The translations under genes and the position numbers were made by a program. Below, piece by piece: positions 41,605 to 50,930 of a DNA stretch of 64,000 nucleotides. Under the pieces are notes generated by a model. It worked only from the letters and a program-made list of their open reading frames with translations. It was not told where the DNA came from and did not search any database. Origin of the DNA: an uncultured Eggerthellaceae bacterium (GTDB taxonomy: Bacteria; Actinomycetota; Coriobacteriia; Coriobacteriales; Eggerthellaceae); assembly GCA_910588985.1 (NCBI GenBank), contig CAJURO010000004.1, forward strand, positions 1 to 64,000, given 5' to 3'. The number at the start of each line of letters is the position of its first letter. Within the stretch, counting starts at the first letter, position 1.

Positions 41605-41628
41605 AAAGGCCGCCCGAGGGCGGCCTTT
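41605..41628 (+). terminator. Terminator after tRNA-Glu
   Basis: AAAGGCCGCCC-GA-GGGCGGCCTTT, a stem of about 10 bp, ending with a short T-rich CTTTCT 9 nt past the tRNA. Confidence 0.8.
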
Positions 41629-41700
41629 CTCATCTCAGCATCCACGAGGCGTATCATTCATCTTCCCGATAAGAGCATGATGATATGCGATCAATATGGG

Positions 41701-42627
41701 CTATGCATCGATATAGACGTATACGATGCGAACCGTATCAGCAAGATTGCCTGTAGCATTCGCTGCCGAGTAATCATACGAAAGCACTGCGCTCCATGGA
41801 TGTTCGACCCCATTCGCAGTCCCAACACCTTCGAACGAGCAATACTCCCTCACAAGCGTCGTACCATCGCTCCCATATGAGGAATACGCCATTTTATCTG
41901 CGGGCAGCTCGACAGAGCCGACGGGAACCTCAAGCCCTGCCTCGGCAAGCGTCTTCTCGATGATAGCCTCGTTCTTCACAGCATCGGAGAAGCTGAGGGA
42001 ACCGTACCCAAGAACAGAGGTTGCTGCTGAATAGCCACATCGAATGGCGCGACCTTCTTCGTTCAAGCTCAGATACACCGTCGGGGTGCCGCTCTTCCCG
42101 TCTGAAGGCTCGCTCGTCAGGCTTATCTTGATCTCCCAGCGAACAGGGTTGCCTTCTTCGTTCTGCTCCAATGCGCTTGTTATCTGAGCGCCACGCTGCA
42201 ACGTCGCGATCACCTCGTCTTGGGTCATTCCCAAGAGCGCCGTAAGGTCGGGCACCGTCGTGCGCTTTGTCGTTATCGATGAAGCATCCTTCGATACCTC
42301 ATCCTCGGATATGGTAGATATGTCGCTCACCTGTGTCTGCTGTGTTGCAGCTGTGCTTGCCGTATCGAAGAGCCTGAAGACAACGAATCCGATTGCCACT
42401 ACAAGCAGGATGAGGATGATGATGACCGCAAGGAGGATCTTCCTCATGCGAGCAGAATGCCGTATGTAGGCTGCCTGACCTGCCCGTGCATGGGAACCCC
42501 CTACAGGCGCTTGCTCAGAGGCAGCCTCTGGAGGCGTCATAACGCCTATCTCTGTCTCAGCATCCGTCTCAATTGGCGTGCTGATCGGTGTCTGAGTATC
42601 GGGGTTCTGCGTATTCGAATCGCTCAT
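41701..42627 (-). CDS. Hypothetical membrane-anchored protein with PASTA-like segment
   Basis: A 308-aa protein of unknown function. It has a Thr/Ser/Pro-rich cytoplasmic N-terminus of about 60 residues and one transmembrane helix (ILLAVIIILILLVVAIGFVVF, about 64-84). The outer region includes TVPDLTALLGMTQDEVIATL, which resembles the start of a PASTA domain (VPDLxGMTxxEA). A beta-rich domain follows, ending DTVRIVYVYIDA. The ribosome site GGTTGGAAG precedes the ATG. It is 9 nt downstream of another membrane protein gene, so the two form an operon. Cell-envelope sensing is only a guess. Confidence 0.75.
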   Translation of the reverse strand: MSDSNTQNPDTQTPISTPIETDAETEIGVMTPPEAASEQAPVGGSHARAGQAAYIRHSARMRKILLAVIIILILLVVAIGFVVFRLFDTASTAATQQTQVSDISTISEDEVSKDASSITTKRTTVPDLTALLGMTQDEVIATLQRGAQITSALEQNEEGNPVRWEIKISLTSEPSDGKSGTPTVYLSLNEEGRAIRCGYSAATSVLGYGSLSFSDAVKNEAIIEKTLAEAGLEVPVGSVELPADKMAYSSYGSDGTTLVREYCSFEGVGTANGVEHPWSAVLSYDYSAANATGNLADTVRIVYVYIDA

Positions 42628-42636
42628 CTTCCAACC

Positions 42637-42972
42637 TTATCCGGAAAATACTACATACCATACAATGAATGCTATAAGGCCTATTACCGCAAGAACGATG
42701 ATGGCTTTCTGCGTTGTGGACATCTTCGAAGACTTCAGGTCGTCTAACGTTGTTGCTTGATATCCATCCGCATTCACATGAGCAGGATCACCCTTGCTTG
42801 CCTGAGAGGAGCCTTGATCGGGGTCAGGCAATGCAACCGAGGAAGATGATTTGCAAGCACCTTCGCCTTGGTCAACAGGGATTCTCTCCGCTTCCCGTTG
42901 CCCTGCGAAGATGACCACCTCATCCTCATGAGCGTTGATCGTGATATGCCTTTCATCCTGTGTTTCAGCCAC
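42637..42972 (-). CDS. Hypothetical tail-anchored small membrane protein
   Basis: A 111-aa protein. The acidic, soluble N-terminal 85 residues (ITINAHEDEVVIFAG, then a low-complexity Ser/Pro/Asp part) end in one C-terminal transmembrane helix (AIIVLAVIGLIAFIVWYVVF). The GTG at 42972 is preferred because TAGGA lies 8-9 nt upstream; a TTG nine codons earlier has no ribosome site. It is the first gene of the pair with the PASTA-like protein. No family recognised. Confidence 0.65.
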   Translation of the reverse strand: MAETQDERHITINAHEDEVVIFAGQREAERIPVDQGEGACKSSSSVALPDPDQGSSQASKGDPAHVNADGYQATTLDDLKSSKMSTTQKAIIVLAVIGLIAFIVWYVVFSG

Positions 42973-43044
42973 GTTTGTAGTCCTAGAGATCTTGACCAAG
43001 CATATGAGAATTATACGCTAAAGCGCACCATGTCGCCTTATGCA

Positions 43045-45957
43045 TCAGCAAAGCTCTTCGATATCGAATCCCACGCTGCTTCCCTCAATGATCTCTCGAG
43101 AACCAACGCTGCAGAGATGGTCCTCGCATGCAAGCGCGTTGATCTTGTCACCAAGAGAACGTACCTCATCGAGCGTGCACTGGAGCGCCTCAAGCCGAAC
43201 ACGGGAACGAGCTTCAGGTGTATAGCCCGTGATATGCATCGTGTCCTGTCGCTTGATGAGGTCGCGCGGCTTGAGGGAGTTGTCGATCGAGGCCACCGTG
43301 CTCACAACATAGCCTGTGAACTCCTCATCAGAAGGCGCAAAGGAAGCAAGCCACTTCCCCGCTTCTTTGAATCGCTCCACTGTCTCATCAAGATGCGGGT
43401 CGCGATATGAATAGAAGAACGAAGTACCCGCAAGGGAGGCATTGAAGCCACATCCATACGCACCACCCAATACACGCACCTCGTTCCAGAGATAATCGAA
43501 GGAAAGGATGCGAGACGCAACAGACCACGTTCCGCTGTACTCAGGATCGACATCACGCCTATCAGCGCTGAGCGCCGTATAGCTCACATCAGAAGGAACG
43601 ATGAATGCTTCACGCCTTGGCTTTGGGGCGGGAACCTTGAGAACATCACAAAAGACGTCCGACCTTGCGCCAAGAGCAAAAGATGCGTTGATAAGACGCT
43701 CCAGGCTTCCCTCAGGCCCTGCAAAGGAAAGAAGAACCTTCTCATCGCTGAATATCCTCGTAGCCAAGGAGCTGAGCTTGTCAGCGATCCCTTCCTTGCG
43801 CTCATCGAAGTCAGCAAGCAAAGCAAGCGTCATTCGGTAGCACTCGATACCTGAGAGCGCATCCCTCAGCACTGCTGCAGGCGAATAATAGGTAGCAGCC
43901 CGTGCTGCCGCAACCGAGTGCCCCGCCAGCGCGAAGGTCTGCTCGAATGCAACCTTTCTCTGAAGGAGGATATCGTGTATCCGATCGAAATCAGAGAAGC
44001 AAGAGGTGCACATGATCTCGTTGGCAAGCTCAGCGATCGCCTCTGTGTTCTCCGCAAGCGCTGATGCCCCCACCACAAAGCGTGGATAGAACCGAGAGCG
44101 AACAGAGAGATCTTCATAGACTTCGACCGAGAAGCTCAGATTACCGAGCTTGCTTTGGATGAGCGTGTCCATTTCAGCAGCAGTCGTTTCAGCACAATCA
44201 AGCTTGCCGAGCACTTTGGCTAAAAGGGAGAGATAGAACATCTCGTCAAATGAAACGCAGGAGACGTCGAAGTACCTCGTCGCGTAAACGATACCGTGCG
44301 TCTCTACATCATGGAGCAAGACACTCCCGCACGAACACTCTTCGAGATGGAAAGCTGGCTCATACGCCGCTTCGCCAATATCGTCACGAGTGAGCTTGGG
44401 AAGCTTGGCTACCTCTTCGGGTGCATCGGGAGCCATCTGCGCTTCCTTGAGCGCCGCCGCCTTTTCAAGGGCGATGCTCACCTCATCTGCGCTCAGCGCC
44501 GACAATCGCCCTTGAAGCGTCTCGGTGGTCGCGTCCACATCCTCCGAGATAGGCTTGATGCGTGCGCTTGCCTTGTGGTCGCTCTTGCAGAACACCTCTT
44601 CGATAAGCGAACAGAAATAATCCCCTTCAAGCTTGCGGCGAAGCGAAGCATAGACATCTTCATAGCGAATATAGTCGAGCGCGCCATCATCCGAGTAAAG
44701 CCACCCGCTCAAAGCTGCCATTGAGAGCACGACCCCATCTGGATAGCCGAATGCATGCTCACGCATGACGAACTCGGCATGCGAGAGCGCAGCTTCGATG
44801 ATCGCCTTATCGAGGCCGCCTGCAGCGAGGTAGCGCATCGTCTCATCGACAAGGCGCTCAAACTGATCTTCAGCACCCGTTGCAAGTCCCTTGATCTGCA
44901 GAACAGCGAAAGGCTGGCGAACCGAATCAGCAAGGTAGCCTTTGCAATCATCAGCAATGCCCGTATCAAGCAAGGCGCGCTTGAGAGGAGCCTCGTTAGA
45001 TCCCATGAGCGCATCCATGAGAATATCAACCGCTACCACACGCTCCACGTCGCTCGCTTCAGAAACCACATATCCAAGCGCCATGCACGAGTTGTCGGGC
45101 GAACTATCCATAGTGCGCACCACAGGCGGCGGAGTGATCGGCGACTGCAAGGTAAGAGGATTGATATCGAGCGGACCGAGGGCGGAACGATCGAAAGCAG
45201 CGAGATACTCTTTGTCAAGGAATGACAGGAAGCGATCGGCATCAAGATTGCCATAGAGCACGATGAAGCTGTTGTCAGGACGATAATGACGACGATGCCC
45301 ATCAAGGAACGCCTCATAGGTGAGCTCGGGGATTGCCACAGGCGTGCCACCTGATTCGAATCGATAGGTCGTATCAGGGAAGAGAGCCGCTGAGAGCGTA
45401 TCGTAGAGCACGCTCTCGGTATCAGAGAGCGCTCCTTTCATCTCGTTGAAGACCACGCCGTTGTACACAAGGCCGCTTTGCGTTCTTTCCCCCTCTGCTT
45501 CCTCGATATGCCAGCCCTCTTGCTCGAATATCATCTCCTTGCGATAGATGTTAGGATGAAAGACAGCATCAAGGTAAACGTCCATGAGATTGAGAAGGTC
45601 TTGCTCGTTGGTTGAAGCGACAGGGTACATCGTCTTGTCAGGGAACGTCATCGCATTCAAGAATGTCTGCATCGAGCTCTTGAGCAAGTTGACGAAGGGC
45701 TCTTTCACCGAGAACTTCCTCGATCCACAAAGCACCGAGTGCTCAAGGATATGGAATACGCCCGTATCATCAGCCGCAGGGGTCTTGAATGAGATGGAGA
45801 AGGCCTTGTCATCGTCATCGTTGCGCAAGAAGAGCAGCTTTACGCCGCTTGATCGATGCACCATCTGAAATGCATCGCCATCTATCTCGGGAACAGCTTC
45901 AGCGGAAATGATGTCAAAGCCGTTGTCATGGGCGATCGAGTTGATCATATCAGGCAT
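43045..45957 (-). CDS. M16C-family zinc metalloprotease (presequence protease/insulinase-like)
   Basis: A 970-aa four-domain inverzincin. The inverted zinc motif HILEH is in VFHILEHSVLCGS (near residue 69), and downstream Glu-rich helices complete the site. N-terminal SGVKLLFLRNDDDDKAFSISF and ALSDTESVLYDTLSAALFPDTTY are typical of the PreP/Cym1 group. Such enzymes degrade short unfolded peptides inside a closed chamber. There is no signal peptide, so it is cytoplasmic. It stands alone between the small membrane protein and the binding-protein gene. Confidence 0.93.
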   Translation of the reverse strand: MPDMINSIAHDNGFDIISAEAVPEIDGDAFQMVHRSSGVKLLFLRNDDDDKAFSISFKTPAADDTGVFHILEHSVLCGSRKFSVKEPFVNLLKSSMQTFLNAMTFPDKTMYPVASTNEQDLLNLMDVYLDAVFHPNIYRKEMIFEQEGWHIEEAEGERTQSGLVYNGVVFNEMKGALSDTESVLYDTLSAALFPDTTYRFESGGTPVAIPELTYEAFLDGHRRHYRPDNSFIVLYGNLDADRFLSFLDKEYLAAFDRSALGPLDINPLTLQSPITPPPVVRTMDSSPDNSCMALGYVVSEASDVERVVAVDILMDALMGSNEAPLKRALLDTGIADDCKGYLADSVRQPFAVLQIKGLATGAEDQFERLVDETMRYLAAGGLDKAIIEAALSHAEFVMREHAFGYPDGVVLSMAALSGWLYSDDGALDYIRYEDVYASLRRKLEGDYFCSLIEEVFCKSDHKASARIKPISEDVDATTETLQGRLSALSADEVSIALEKAAALKEAQMAPDAPEEVAKLPKLTRDDIGEAAYEPAFHLEECSCGSVLLHDVETHGIVYATRYFDVSCVSFDEMFYLSLLAKVLGKLDCAETTAAEMDTLIQSKLGNLSFSVEVYEDLSVRSRFYPRFVVGASALAENTEAIAELANEIMCTSCFSDFDRIHDILLQRKVAFEQTFALAGHSVAAARAATYYSPAAVLRDALSGIECYRMTLALLADFDERKEGIADKLSSLATRIFSDEKVLLSFAGPEGSLERLINASFALGARSDVFCDVLKVPAPKPRREAFIVPSDVSYTALSADRRDVDPEYSGTWSVASRILSFDYLWNEVRVLGGAYGCGFNASLAGTSFFYSYRDPHLDETVERFKEAGKWLASFAPSDEEFTGYVVSTVASIDNSLKPRDLIKRQDTMHITGYTPEARSRVRLEALQCTLDEVRSLGDKINALACEDHLCSVGSREIIEGSSVGFDIEELC

Positions 45958-46000
45958 GTGCCATACCGCCTTTCTTCCTCATCAATGCAGAGGGTATAAG

Positions 46001-46026
46001 AAAAGCCACGCGCTCACGTGGCTTTT
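46001..46026 (-). terminator. Terminator of the solute-binding protein gene
   Basis: AAAAGCCACG...CGTGGCTTTT with a short internal loop. On the minus strand it ends in CTTTTCTTAT, 30 nt past the stop codon. Confidence 0.72.
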
Positions 46027-46055
46027 CAAGATTGGTCATGCAAGCGTTGAGCATG

Positions 46056-46970
46056 TTACGCAGCAGCTGTATTGGTCGCGCTCGTGTTGGTTGCAACGTT
46101 GCTACCCTCTGAGGTAGCAGAGTCAGCAGGCTCTTCAGGTGCGCCCTTGGTTTGCTCGATGCCCGAGAGGTCGAGCTCTTTGCCAAGCCATTTATCTTCG
46201 ATGATGTCGATGATGCCTTGGTTCTCAAGAGCCTTGATAGCCTCAGCGATCGCAGCCTGCAGCTCGAGATTCTGGTTATCAAGCGCGATGCAATATCCAC
46301 TTGGCGCGCCCATAAGGGCAACCACCTTCACATCAAGTCCTTGACGGTTGGCAGCGTACATGCCAATGACCGCATCAGATGCTACGAAGTCAACGGTACC
46401 GTCTTTAAGGTCTGAGAACGCACTGGAGAGATCTGAGGCGGATTCAAGGGCTTCTTCGCCAAATTCGTTGCCAACGGCCCAGGCGCTCTTCGAGGAGACC
46501 TGCGCAGCGATCTTCAGTCCAGTCGCATCCGTGGGAACCTCGGCATCTGAGGAAGAGAGCGCAAAAAGGGCGACTCCCGTAGGCAGGTATTCCTGAGACA
46601 GCCACAGCTCTGTCGTAGAGTCTGAGCTATCGATGCCCATGACAATATCAGCCTCGCCCTCGTCGAGTGCTGTTGCAGTGGCAGAGCCAACATCGACGAT
46701 CTCGAGCTTGAGGCCAAGCTCATCAGCAAGCGCAGCGGCAATATCCACGTTGATGCCAATGATGCGGCCATCATTGCCTATGCCAGCAAGAGGAGACTTC
46801 GACGTATCAACGCCCACAGAAAGCGTCCCATCCTTCTCGATAGCAGGAGAAGAGATGGTTGGGCTTTTAAGCTGAGGCGCAGGATCCTCGCTCGAGGCGC
46901 ACCCTACGAGAATGAGAGATAAGCAAAGCGCACATGCAGCGCAAAGAGCGAAACGAACGTTTCTTAGCAC
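46056..46970 (-). CDS. Amino acid ABC transporter substrate-binding lipoprotein (SBP_bac_3)
   Basis: A 304-aa lipoprotein. The signal peptide ends in the lipobox LILVG-Cys24. The SBP type 3 fold follows: LSVGVDTSKSPLAGIGNDGRIIGINVDIAAALADELG, EADIVMGIDSS and GTVDFVASDAVIGMY. It should bind a polar amino acid outside the membrane. The start is GTG at 46970, with GGGAGG 6 nt upstream; in-frame ATGs further up lack a ribosome site. A TATACT -10 on the minus strand (47007-47012) fits. No permease or ATPase gene is adjacent, so this is an orphan binding protein. The tail is Ser/Thr/Ala/Asn-rich. Confidence 0.9.
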   Translation of the reverse strand: MLRNVRFALCAACALCLSLILVGCASSEDPAPQLKSPTISSPAIEKDGTLSVGVDTSKSPLAGIGNDGRIIGINVDIAAALADELGLKLEIVDVGSATATALDEGEADIVMGIDSSDSTTELWLSQEYLPTGVALFALSSSDAEVPTDATGLKIAAQVSSKSAWAVGNEFGEEALESASDLSSAFSDLKDGTVDFVASDAVIGMYAANRQGLDVKVVALMGAPSGYCIALDNQNLELQAAIAEAIKALENQGIIDIIEDKWLGKELDLSGIEQTKGAPEEPADSATSEGSNVATNTSATNTAAA

Positions 46971-47413
46971 AGACGACCTCCCAATCGGAAACGATGGTTT
47001 CGTATTAGTATAATCGCAAACCTGTTGTGGAATGCGTGCAGCTTCTTTTAACTGACCTAGCCTTTGCCCCCACACCCGCGCACAGGAGCTTTGCGTTGCC
47101 GCTTCACCCTCTCGCCTGTCGAGCCGTATGCTCGATGTATCACAGACGGTGCGTCTTACGTCTAGAATACGCCATGCTCACACCGCATGCGCGATGCTTA
47201 CGTGGATCCTTTTGACCGCATCTGCCTTGGAATAGAAGATCATGGATCTTCGCAGCTACAGACTTAAAAGAAGCTTGGTGGATAAGTGTAGCAGAAGCAC
47301 CTAAAGAAGCGATTCGTGAACAAGATACGTACAAGGACGAGCAAAGATACGTGCGACAGAGAGCAAAGAGTGACGGGGTCGGATGCAAAGATGCCTGCGA
47401 TAGCATCCCTTTC
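46971..47413. other. Intergenic region between the binding-protein gene and comF
   Basis: About 440 nt. It holds the minus-strand promoter of the binding-protein gene (TATACT at 47007-47012). On the plus strand a TAGAAT at 47163-47168 might be the comF -10 but lacks a -35. I see no coding sequence with a ribosome site and no RNA motif. Confidence 0.5.
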
Positions 47414-48166
47414 ATGAGAAACGCACAGCGCATACCAGGAATGCTCGGCTCCTTCTTCACAGAGCTCACTGAGACCGTAGCCGAAACGCTTTGGCCGACA
47501 CGCTGTGCTATTTGCGACGCGCCTGGCGCTCTCCTTTGCAAACGTTGCCTCTCTTCTCTTCCTTATATCGATGTGCTCAAAGCGTGCCCTCGCTGTGGCG
47601 CACCATTCGGAGCTCTTCTTTGCACCGAATGCAACGATACGACGCTCGCCTCGCATGGACGCGATGAGCTGCCCTACGACGCTCTTGCGCATGCGCTCAT
47701 CATCAATGATGATACCAAGCGCATCATCACCACCTATAAGGACCATGACGAGATGCGCTTGGTCGAGTTCATAGCAGGTGCCATGCATCGCTACCTGAAC
47801 CCCGCGTGGCTCATTCATGATCCTGTCCTCACCTTCATACCTTCATCTAAGAAGGCCGCTCTCCGAAGAGGGTTCGATCATTGCGAGCTCATCGCCCGCA
47901 CACTTGCCGAGCAAGCAGATATACCGCTCGCATTCCTCTTCGAACGACCGACTCAAGAGGATCAGCGTGCGCTCTCGCGTAAAAGGCGCATTGGGAATCA
48001 GATGCACGCATTCATGCTCAAGGAGCATGAATGCGTGCCGAAGAACATCATCGTGATCGATGACATCTGCACAACGGGGTCAACCTTGTATAGCGCAGCA
48101 GATACGCTCAGGGCGAACGGCGCCGATCATCTCTGGGGGCTCACCTTCGGGCACGTGATCGGCTGA
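47414..48166 (+). CDS. ComF-family phosphoribosyltransferase-like protein
   Basis: A 250-aa protein. The N-terminal zinc-finger region (CAICDAPGALLCKRC, CPRCGAPFG, LCTEC) is followed by a phosphoribosyltransferase fold with the PRPP loop VIDDICTTGST. FIPSSKKAALRRGFDHCELIA is a ComF hallmark. ComF proteins take part in DNA uptake during competence in naturally transformable bacteria. No other com genes are in view. The start is uncertain: ATG 47414, ATG 47441 or GTG 47351, none with a strong ribosome site. It converges on the next gene with a 2-nt gap. Confidence 0.85.
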   Translation: MRNAQRIPGMLGSFFTELTETVAETLWPTRCAICDAPGALLCKRCLSSLPYIDVLKACPRCGAPFGALLCTECNDTTLASHGRDELPYDALAHALIINDDTKRIITTYKDHDEMRLVEFIAGAMHRYLNPAWLIHDPVLTFIPSSKKAALRRGFDHCELIARTLAEQADIPLAFLFERPTQEDQRALSRKRRIGNQMHAFMLKEHECVPKNIIVIDDICTTGSTLYSAADTLRANGADHLWGLTFGHVIG

Positions 48167-48168
48167 GT

Positions 48169-49500
48169 CTAGCCAACCACCTTATTGGACGCGATCTCTG
48201 TTTCGGCGTACTCGTTCACATCAACTGAGATCGTATGCGCGATCGGCTTCCATGTGCACTTCTTGAACAGCGCAACGATGGCGATCGGGATGTAGGTGAG
48301 CATGAAGAAGGGGAAGGTGAACATGCTGAGCACCTTGCGCCTCGTTGTTGCTCGGATGCTGTTCCACTCAACGAATGTCGTAAGGACGCCGAAGACGAAC
48401 ATGAACATAAAGTAGTTGAACAAGCAGAAGAAGATCGATGAGATGGAGCTTGCGATCGCGATGCCCGTGCTCATGACGCCCATGAAGCCAAGCACGACGA
48501 TGACGGCATTGAAGACGATGGAGACCACGCTTAGGAGCATGCCAGGAGAGATGGTCATGAGCATGTCATAGCACGCGAACTTGTGACCACGCTCGTTCTT
48601 GAAGATGCCCTTGACCAAGCCAAGCGCATAATGAGCGAACACCTGATAGAAGCCCTTTGCCCAACGGAAGCGCTGGTTCCACGAATCCTTGAAGGAGATC
48701 GGCTGCTCATCATAGAGCACAGCTGTCGGACAATACGCAATGCGCACGCCATCGATGATGGAAGAGGTGGAGAATTCGATATCCTCAGTGAGCAGATGCC
48801 ACTTCCAGCCACCTGCGTTCTCGAGAATGTCGGCCGCGATAAAGAAGCCCGTGCCCGAAACAGCGCAGGAGGTGTTGAGCGTAAGGCGAGCCTGGTTCAA
48901 GAACTTCGCCTCGCGCAGGAACCAGACACCATAGCCCGAGGAGATCCAATTGGAGTCGAAGTTCTTGGAATTGCGATACGACGTGGATGCCTTCGCCCCC
49001 GAATCGAATGTGGAGTTCATCTCACGGAAGTAATTGGCATCGAGCACGTTGTCAGCATCGAACACGAAATATGCCTCATAGCCCTTGTTCGGGAATTCCT
49101 GCCAGATCGCCTTCAGGCCATAATCGAGCGCATATCCCTTCCCTACTTCTTCCTTATTGTGGCGTGTGAACACCGTAGCGCCTGCGCTGCGCGCGATAGC
49201 AGCTGTATCGTCAGTGCAATTATCGGCGATGACGTACACATCGATAAGCTCTTGTGGATAGTTCTGAGCACGGATGGACGAGATGAGATCCCCGATAACA
49301 GCACGCTCGTTGCGCGCTGCAACAAGGACGGCATACTTATGGTTCTTGGAAGCGACGTGCTTCGGTGCCTTGCGCGTGAGCACCACGAACACGTAGAAAA
49401 GTTGATACGTATAGCAGATCGTGAAGGTCAGGAATACGCAACAGTTGAAGATGTCCACGAACGATAGCGCAGCCATCGACTCTGAAAGCACCTGGAACAC
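48169..49500 (-). CDS. Processive glycosyltransferase family 2, polysaccharide synthase-like
   Basis: A 443-aa membrane glycosyltransferase. One N-terminal transmembrane segment, then a GT-A domain: VLVAARNERAVIGDLI, VIADNCTDDT, DADN, TEDIEF and the Q-x-x-RW motif QRFRWAKGF. These are the processive GT2 signatures of chitin, hyaluronan or poly-GlcNAc synthases. Three to four C-terminal transmembrane helices follow. It probably makes a beta-linked surface polymer; the sugar is unknown. AAAGGAG lies 4 nt before the GTG at 49500. An ATG nine codons upstream (49527) has no ribosome site. No terminator separates it from convergent comF. Confidence 0.87.
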   Translation of the reverse strand: MFQVLSESMAALSFVDIFNCCVFLTFTICYTYQLFYVFVVLTRKAPKHVASKNHKYAVLVAARNERAVIGDLISSIRAQNYPQELIDVYVIADNCTDDTAAIARSAGATVFTRHNKEEVGKGYALDYGLKAIWQEFPNKGYEAYFVFDADNVLDANYFREMNSTFDSGAKASTSYRNSKNFDSNWISSGYGVWFLREAKFLNQARLTLNTSCAVSGTGFFIAADILENAGGWKWHLLTEDIEFSTSSIIDGVRIAYCPTAVLYDEQPISFKDSWNQRFRWAKGFYQVFAHYALGLVKGIFKNERGHKFACYDMLMTISPGMLLSVVSIVFNAVIVVLGFMGVMSTGIAIASSISSIFFCLFNYFMFMFVFGVLTTFVEWNSIRATTRRKVLSMFTFPFFMLTYIPIAIVALFKKCTWKPIAHTISVDVNEYAETEIASNKVVG

Positions 49501-49649
49501 ATCTCTCCTTTGTTCGACCTTATACATGAGATCGCAAGATCAAAGTCTAACCTCGAAAGTATAGCGACTTGCTCCAAGATTTGAAAGTGAACGACTGCAA
49601 ATACCATGATTAGGGTATCCTTAATCCATGTTATCGGCAGAAACGAAGG

Positions 49650-50927
49650 GTGGGATCGACCTTGATCGAAGATTTTGACATACGTGACATCAATCTTGCA
49701 GACGAAGGCTATGCACGCATCATGTGGGCTGATGCCGACATGCCCGTGCTGGCAAAGATCCGCCAACGCTTCGAGGCAGAGAAGCCACTTGCAGGTATCC
49801 GCATCGGCGCATGCCTGCATGTCACGACCGAAACAGCGAACCTCATGCGCACGCTTGTCGCAGGCGGGGCCGAGGTGAGGCTTTGCGCGTCAAACCCGCT
49901 TTCCACCCAAGATGATACCGCCGCTTCGCTTGTGCGCGACTTCGGCGTCTCCGTCTTCGCTATTTGCGGTGAAGACACTGACACCTATTACGAGCATGTC
50001 GATGCCGTCATCGATTTCAAGCCTCAGATCACCATGGATGATGGCGCAGACGTTGTCGGCCGTATCCACGAATCTCGCCGTGATGCGCTTGAGACGATCA
50101 TCGGTGGCACCGAGGAGACAACGACAGGCGTCATCCGCCTTGCCGCAATGGCGGCGGACGGAGAGCTCACCTACCCCATCATCGCAGTCAACAATGCCAA
50201 GACGAAGCATTTCTTCGATAACCGCTACGGGACAGGTCAATCCACGCTCGACGGGATCATCCGCCTTACCAATCGCCTGCTTGCTGGTCGCACCTTCGTC
50301 ATCAGCGGATATGGCTGGTGTGGCAAAGGGCTTGCGATGCGAGCACGAGGCATGGGTTGCCAGGTCATCGTCTGCGAGGTCGATCCGACCGCAGCCCTTG
50401 AGGCCCATATGGACGGATTCGCGGTCATGCCGCGCGAAGAGGCGGCAAAGCATGCCGACATCTGGACAACCGTCACAGGCAATCTGAATGTGATCGACGA
50501 GCCCTGCTTCAAGAACATGAAGGATGGTGCCATCATCTGCAATTCGGGGCATTTCAACTCAGAGATCAACATCCCTTGGTTAGAGGAGCACTGCGTGAGC
50601 CGTCGCGAGCTCAAGCCGATGGTCGAGGAATTCACGCTCGAAGATGGGCGTCGCATCATCTTGCTTGCAGAGGGAAGGCTTGTGAACCTCTCTGGCGCCG
50701 AAGGTCACCCTGCGAACGTGATGGACATGAGCTTCGCCAATCAAGCCCTCTGCGCTGAATACATCCTCGATCACGCCTCTGAGATGGAACGTGCGGTCTA
50801 TGACGTGCCCGCTGAGATCGACGAGCTTGTCGCTACGCTCAAGCTCGAGACGCTTGGCATCGACATCGACGTTCTCACGCCAGAGCAGATCAAGTACATG
50901 AATTCTTGGAACATGGGCACCGTATAA
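49650..50927 (+). CDS. ahcY: Adenosylhomocysteinase, archaeal/Thermotoga-type (possible S-inosylhomocysteine hydrolase)
   Basis: A 425-aa NAD-dependent hydrolase that splits S-adenosylhomocysteine (or S-inosylhomocysteine) into homocysteine and the nucleoside, recycling the product of SAM methylation. It has CLHVTTETANLM, CASNPLSTQDD, GGTEETTTG, NNAKTKHFFDNRYGTGQS and the NAD loop GYGWCGKGLAMRARGMG. It ends in YMNSWNMGTV and lacks the C-terminal KPDHYRY tail of eukaryotic and most bacterial enzymes. This is the short form seen in archaea and Thermotoga. The start may be GTG at 49650 or TTG at 49662. Confidence 0.92.
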   Translation: MGSTLIEDFDIRDINLADEGYARIMWADADMPVLAKIRQRFEAEKPLAGIRIGACLHVTTETANLMRTLVAGGAEVRLCASNPLSTQDDTAASLVRDFGVSVFAICGEDTDTYYEHVDAVIDFKPQITMDDGADVVGRIHESRRDALETIIGGTEETTTGVIRLAAMAADGELTYPIIAVNNAKTKHFFDNRYGTGQSTLDGIIRLTNRLLAGRTFVISGYGWCGKGLAMRARGMGCQVIVCEVDPTAALEAHMDGFAVMPREEAAKHADIWTTVTGNLNVIDEPCFKNMKDGAIICNSGHFNSEINIPWLEEHCVSRRELKPMVEEFTLEDGRRIILLAEGRLVNLSGAEGHPANVMDMSFANQALCAEYILDHASEMERAVYDVPAEIDELVATLKLETLGIDIDVLTPEQIKYMNSWNMGTV

Positions 50928-50930
50928 AGG

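Noticed and set aside
49640..49665. T-box-like GGGTGGGATCG before ahcY
   Set aside because: It lacks the rest of the T-box (AGGGTGGNACCGCG plus specifier stem and terminator). The match is only to a purine-rich stretch that includes the ribosome site.
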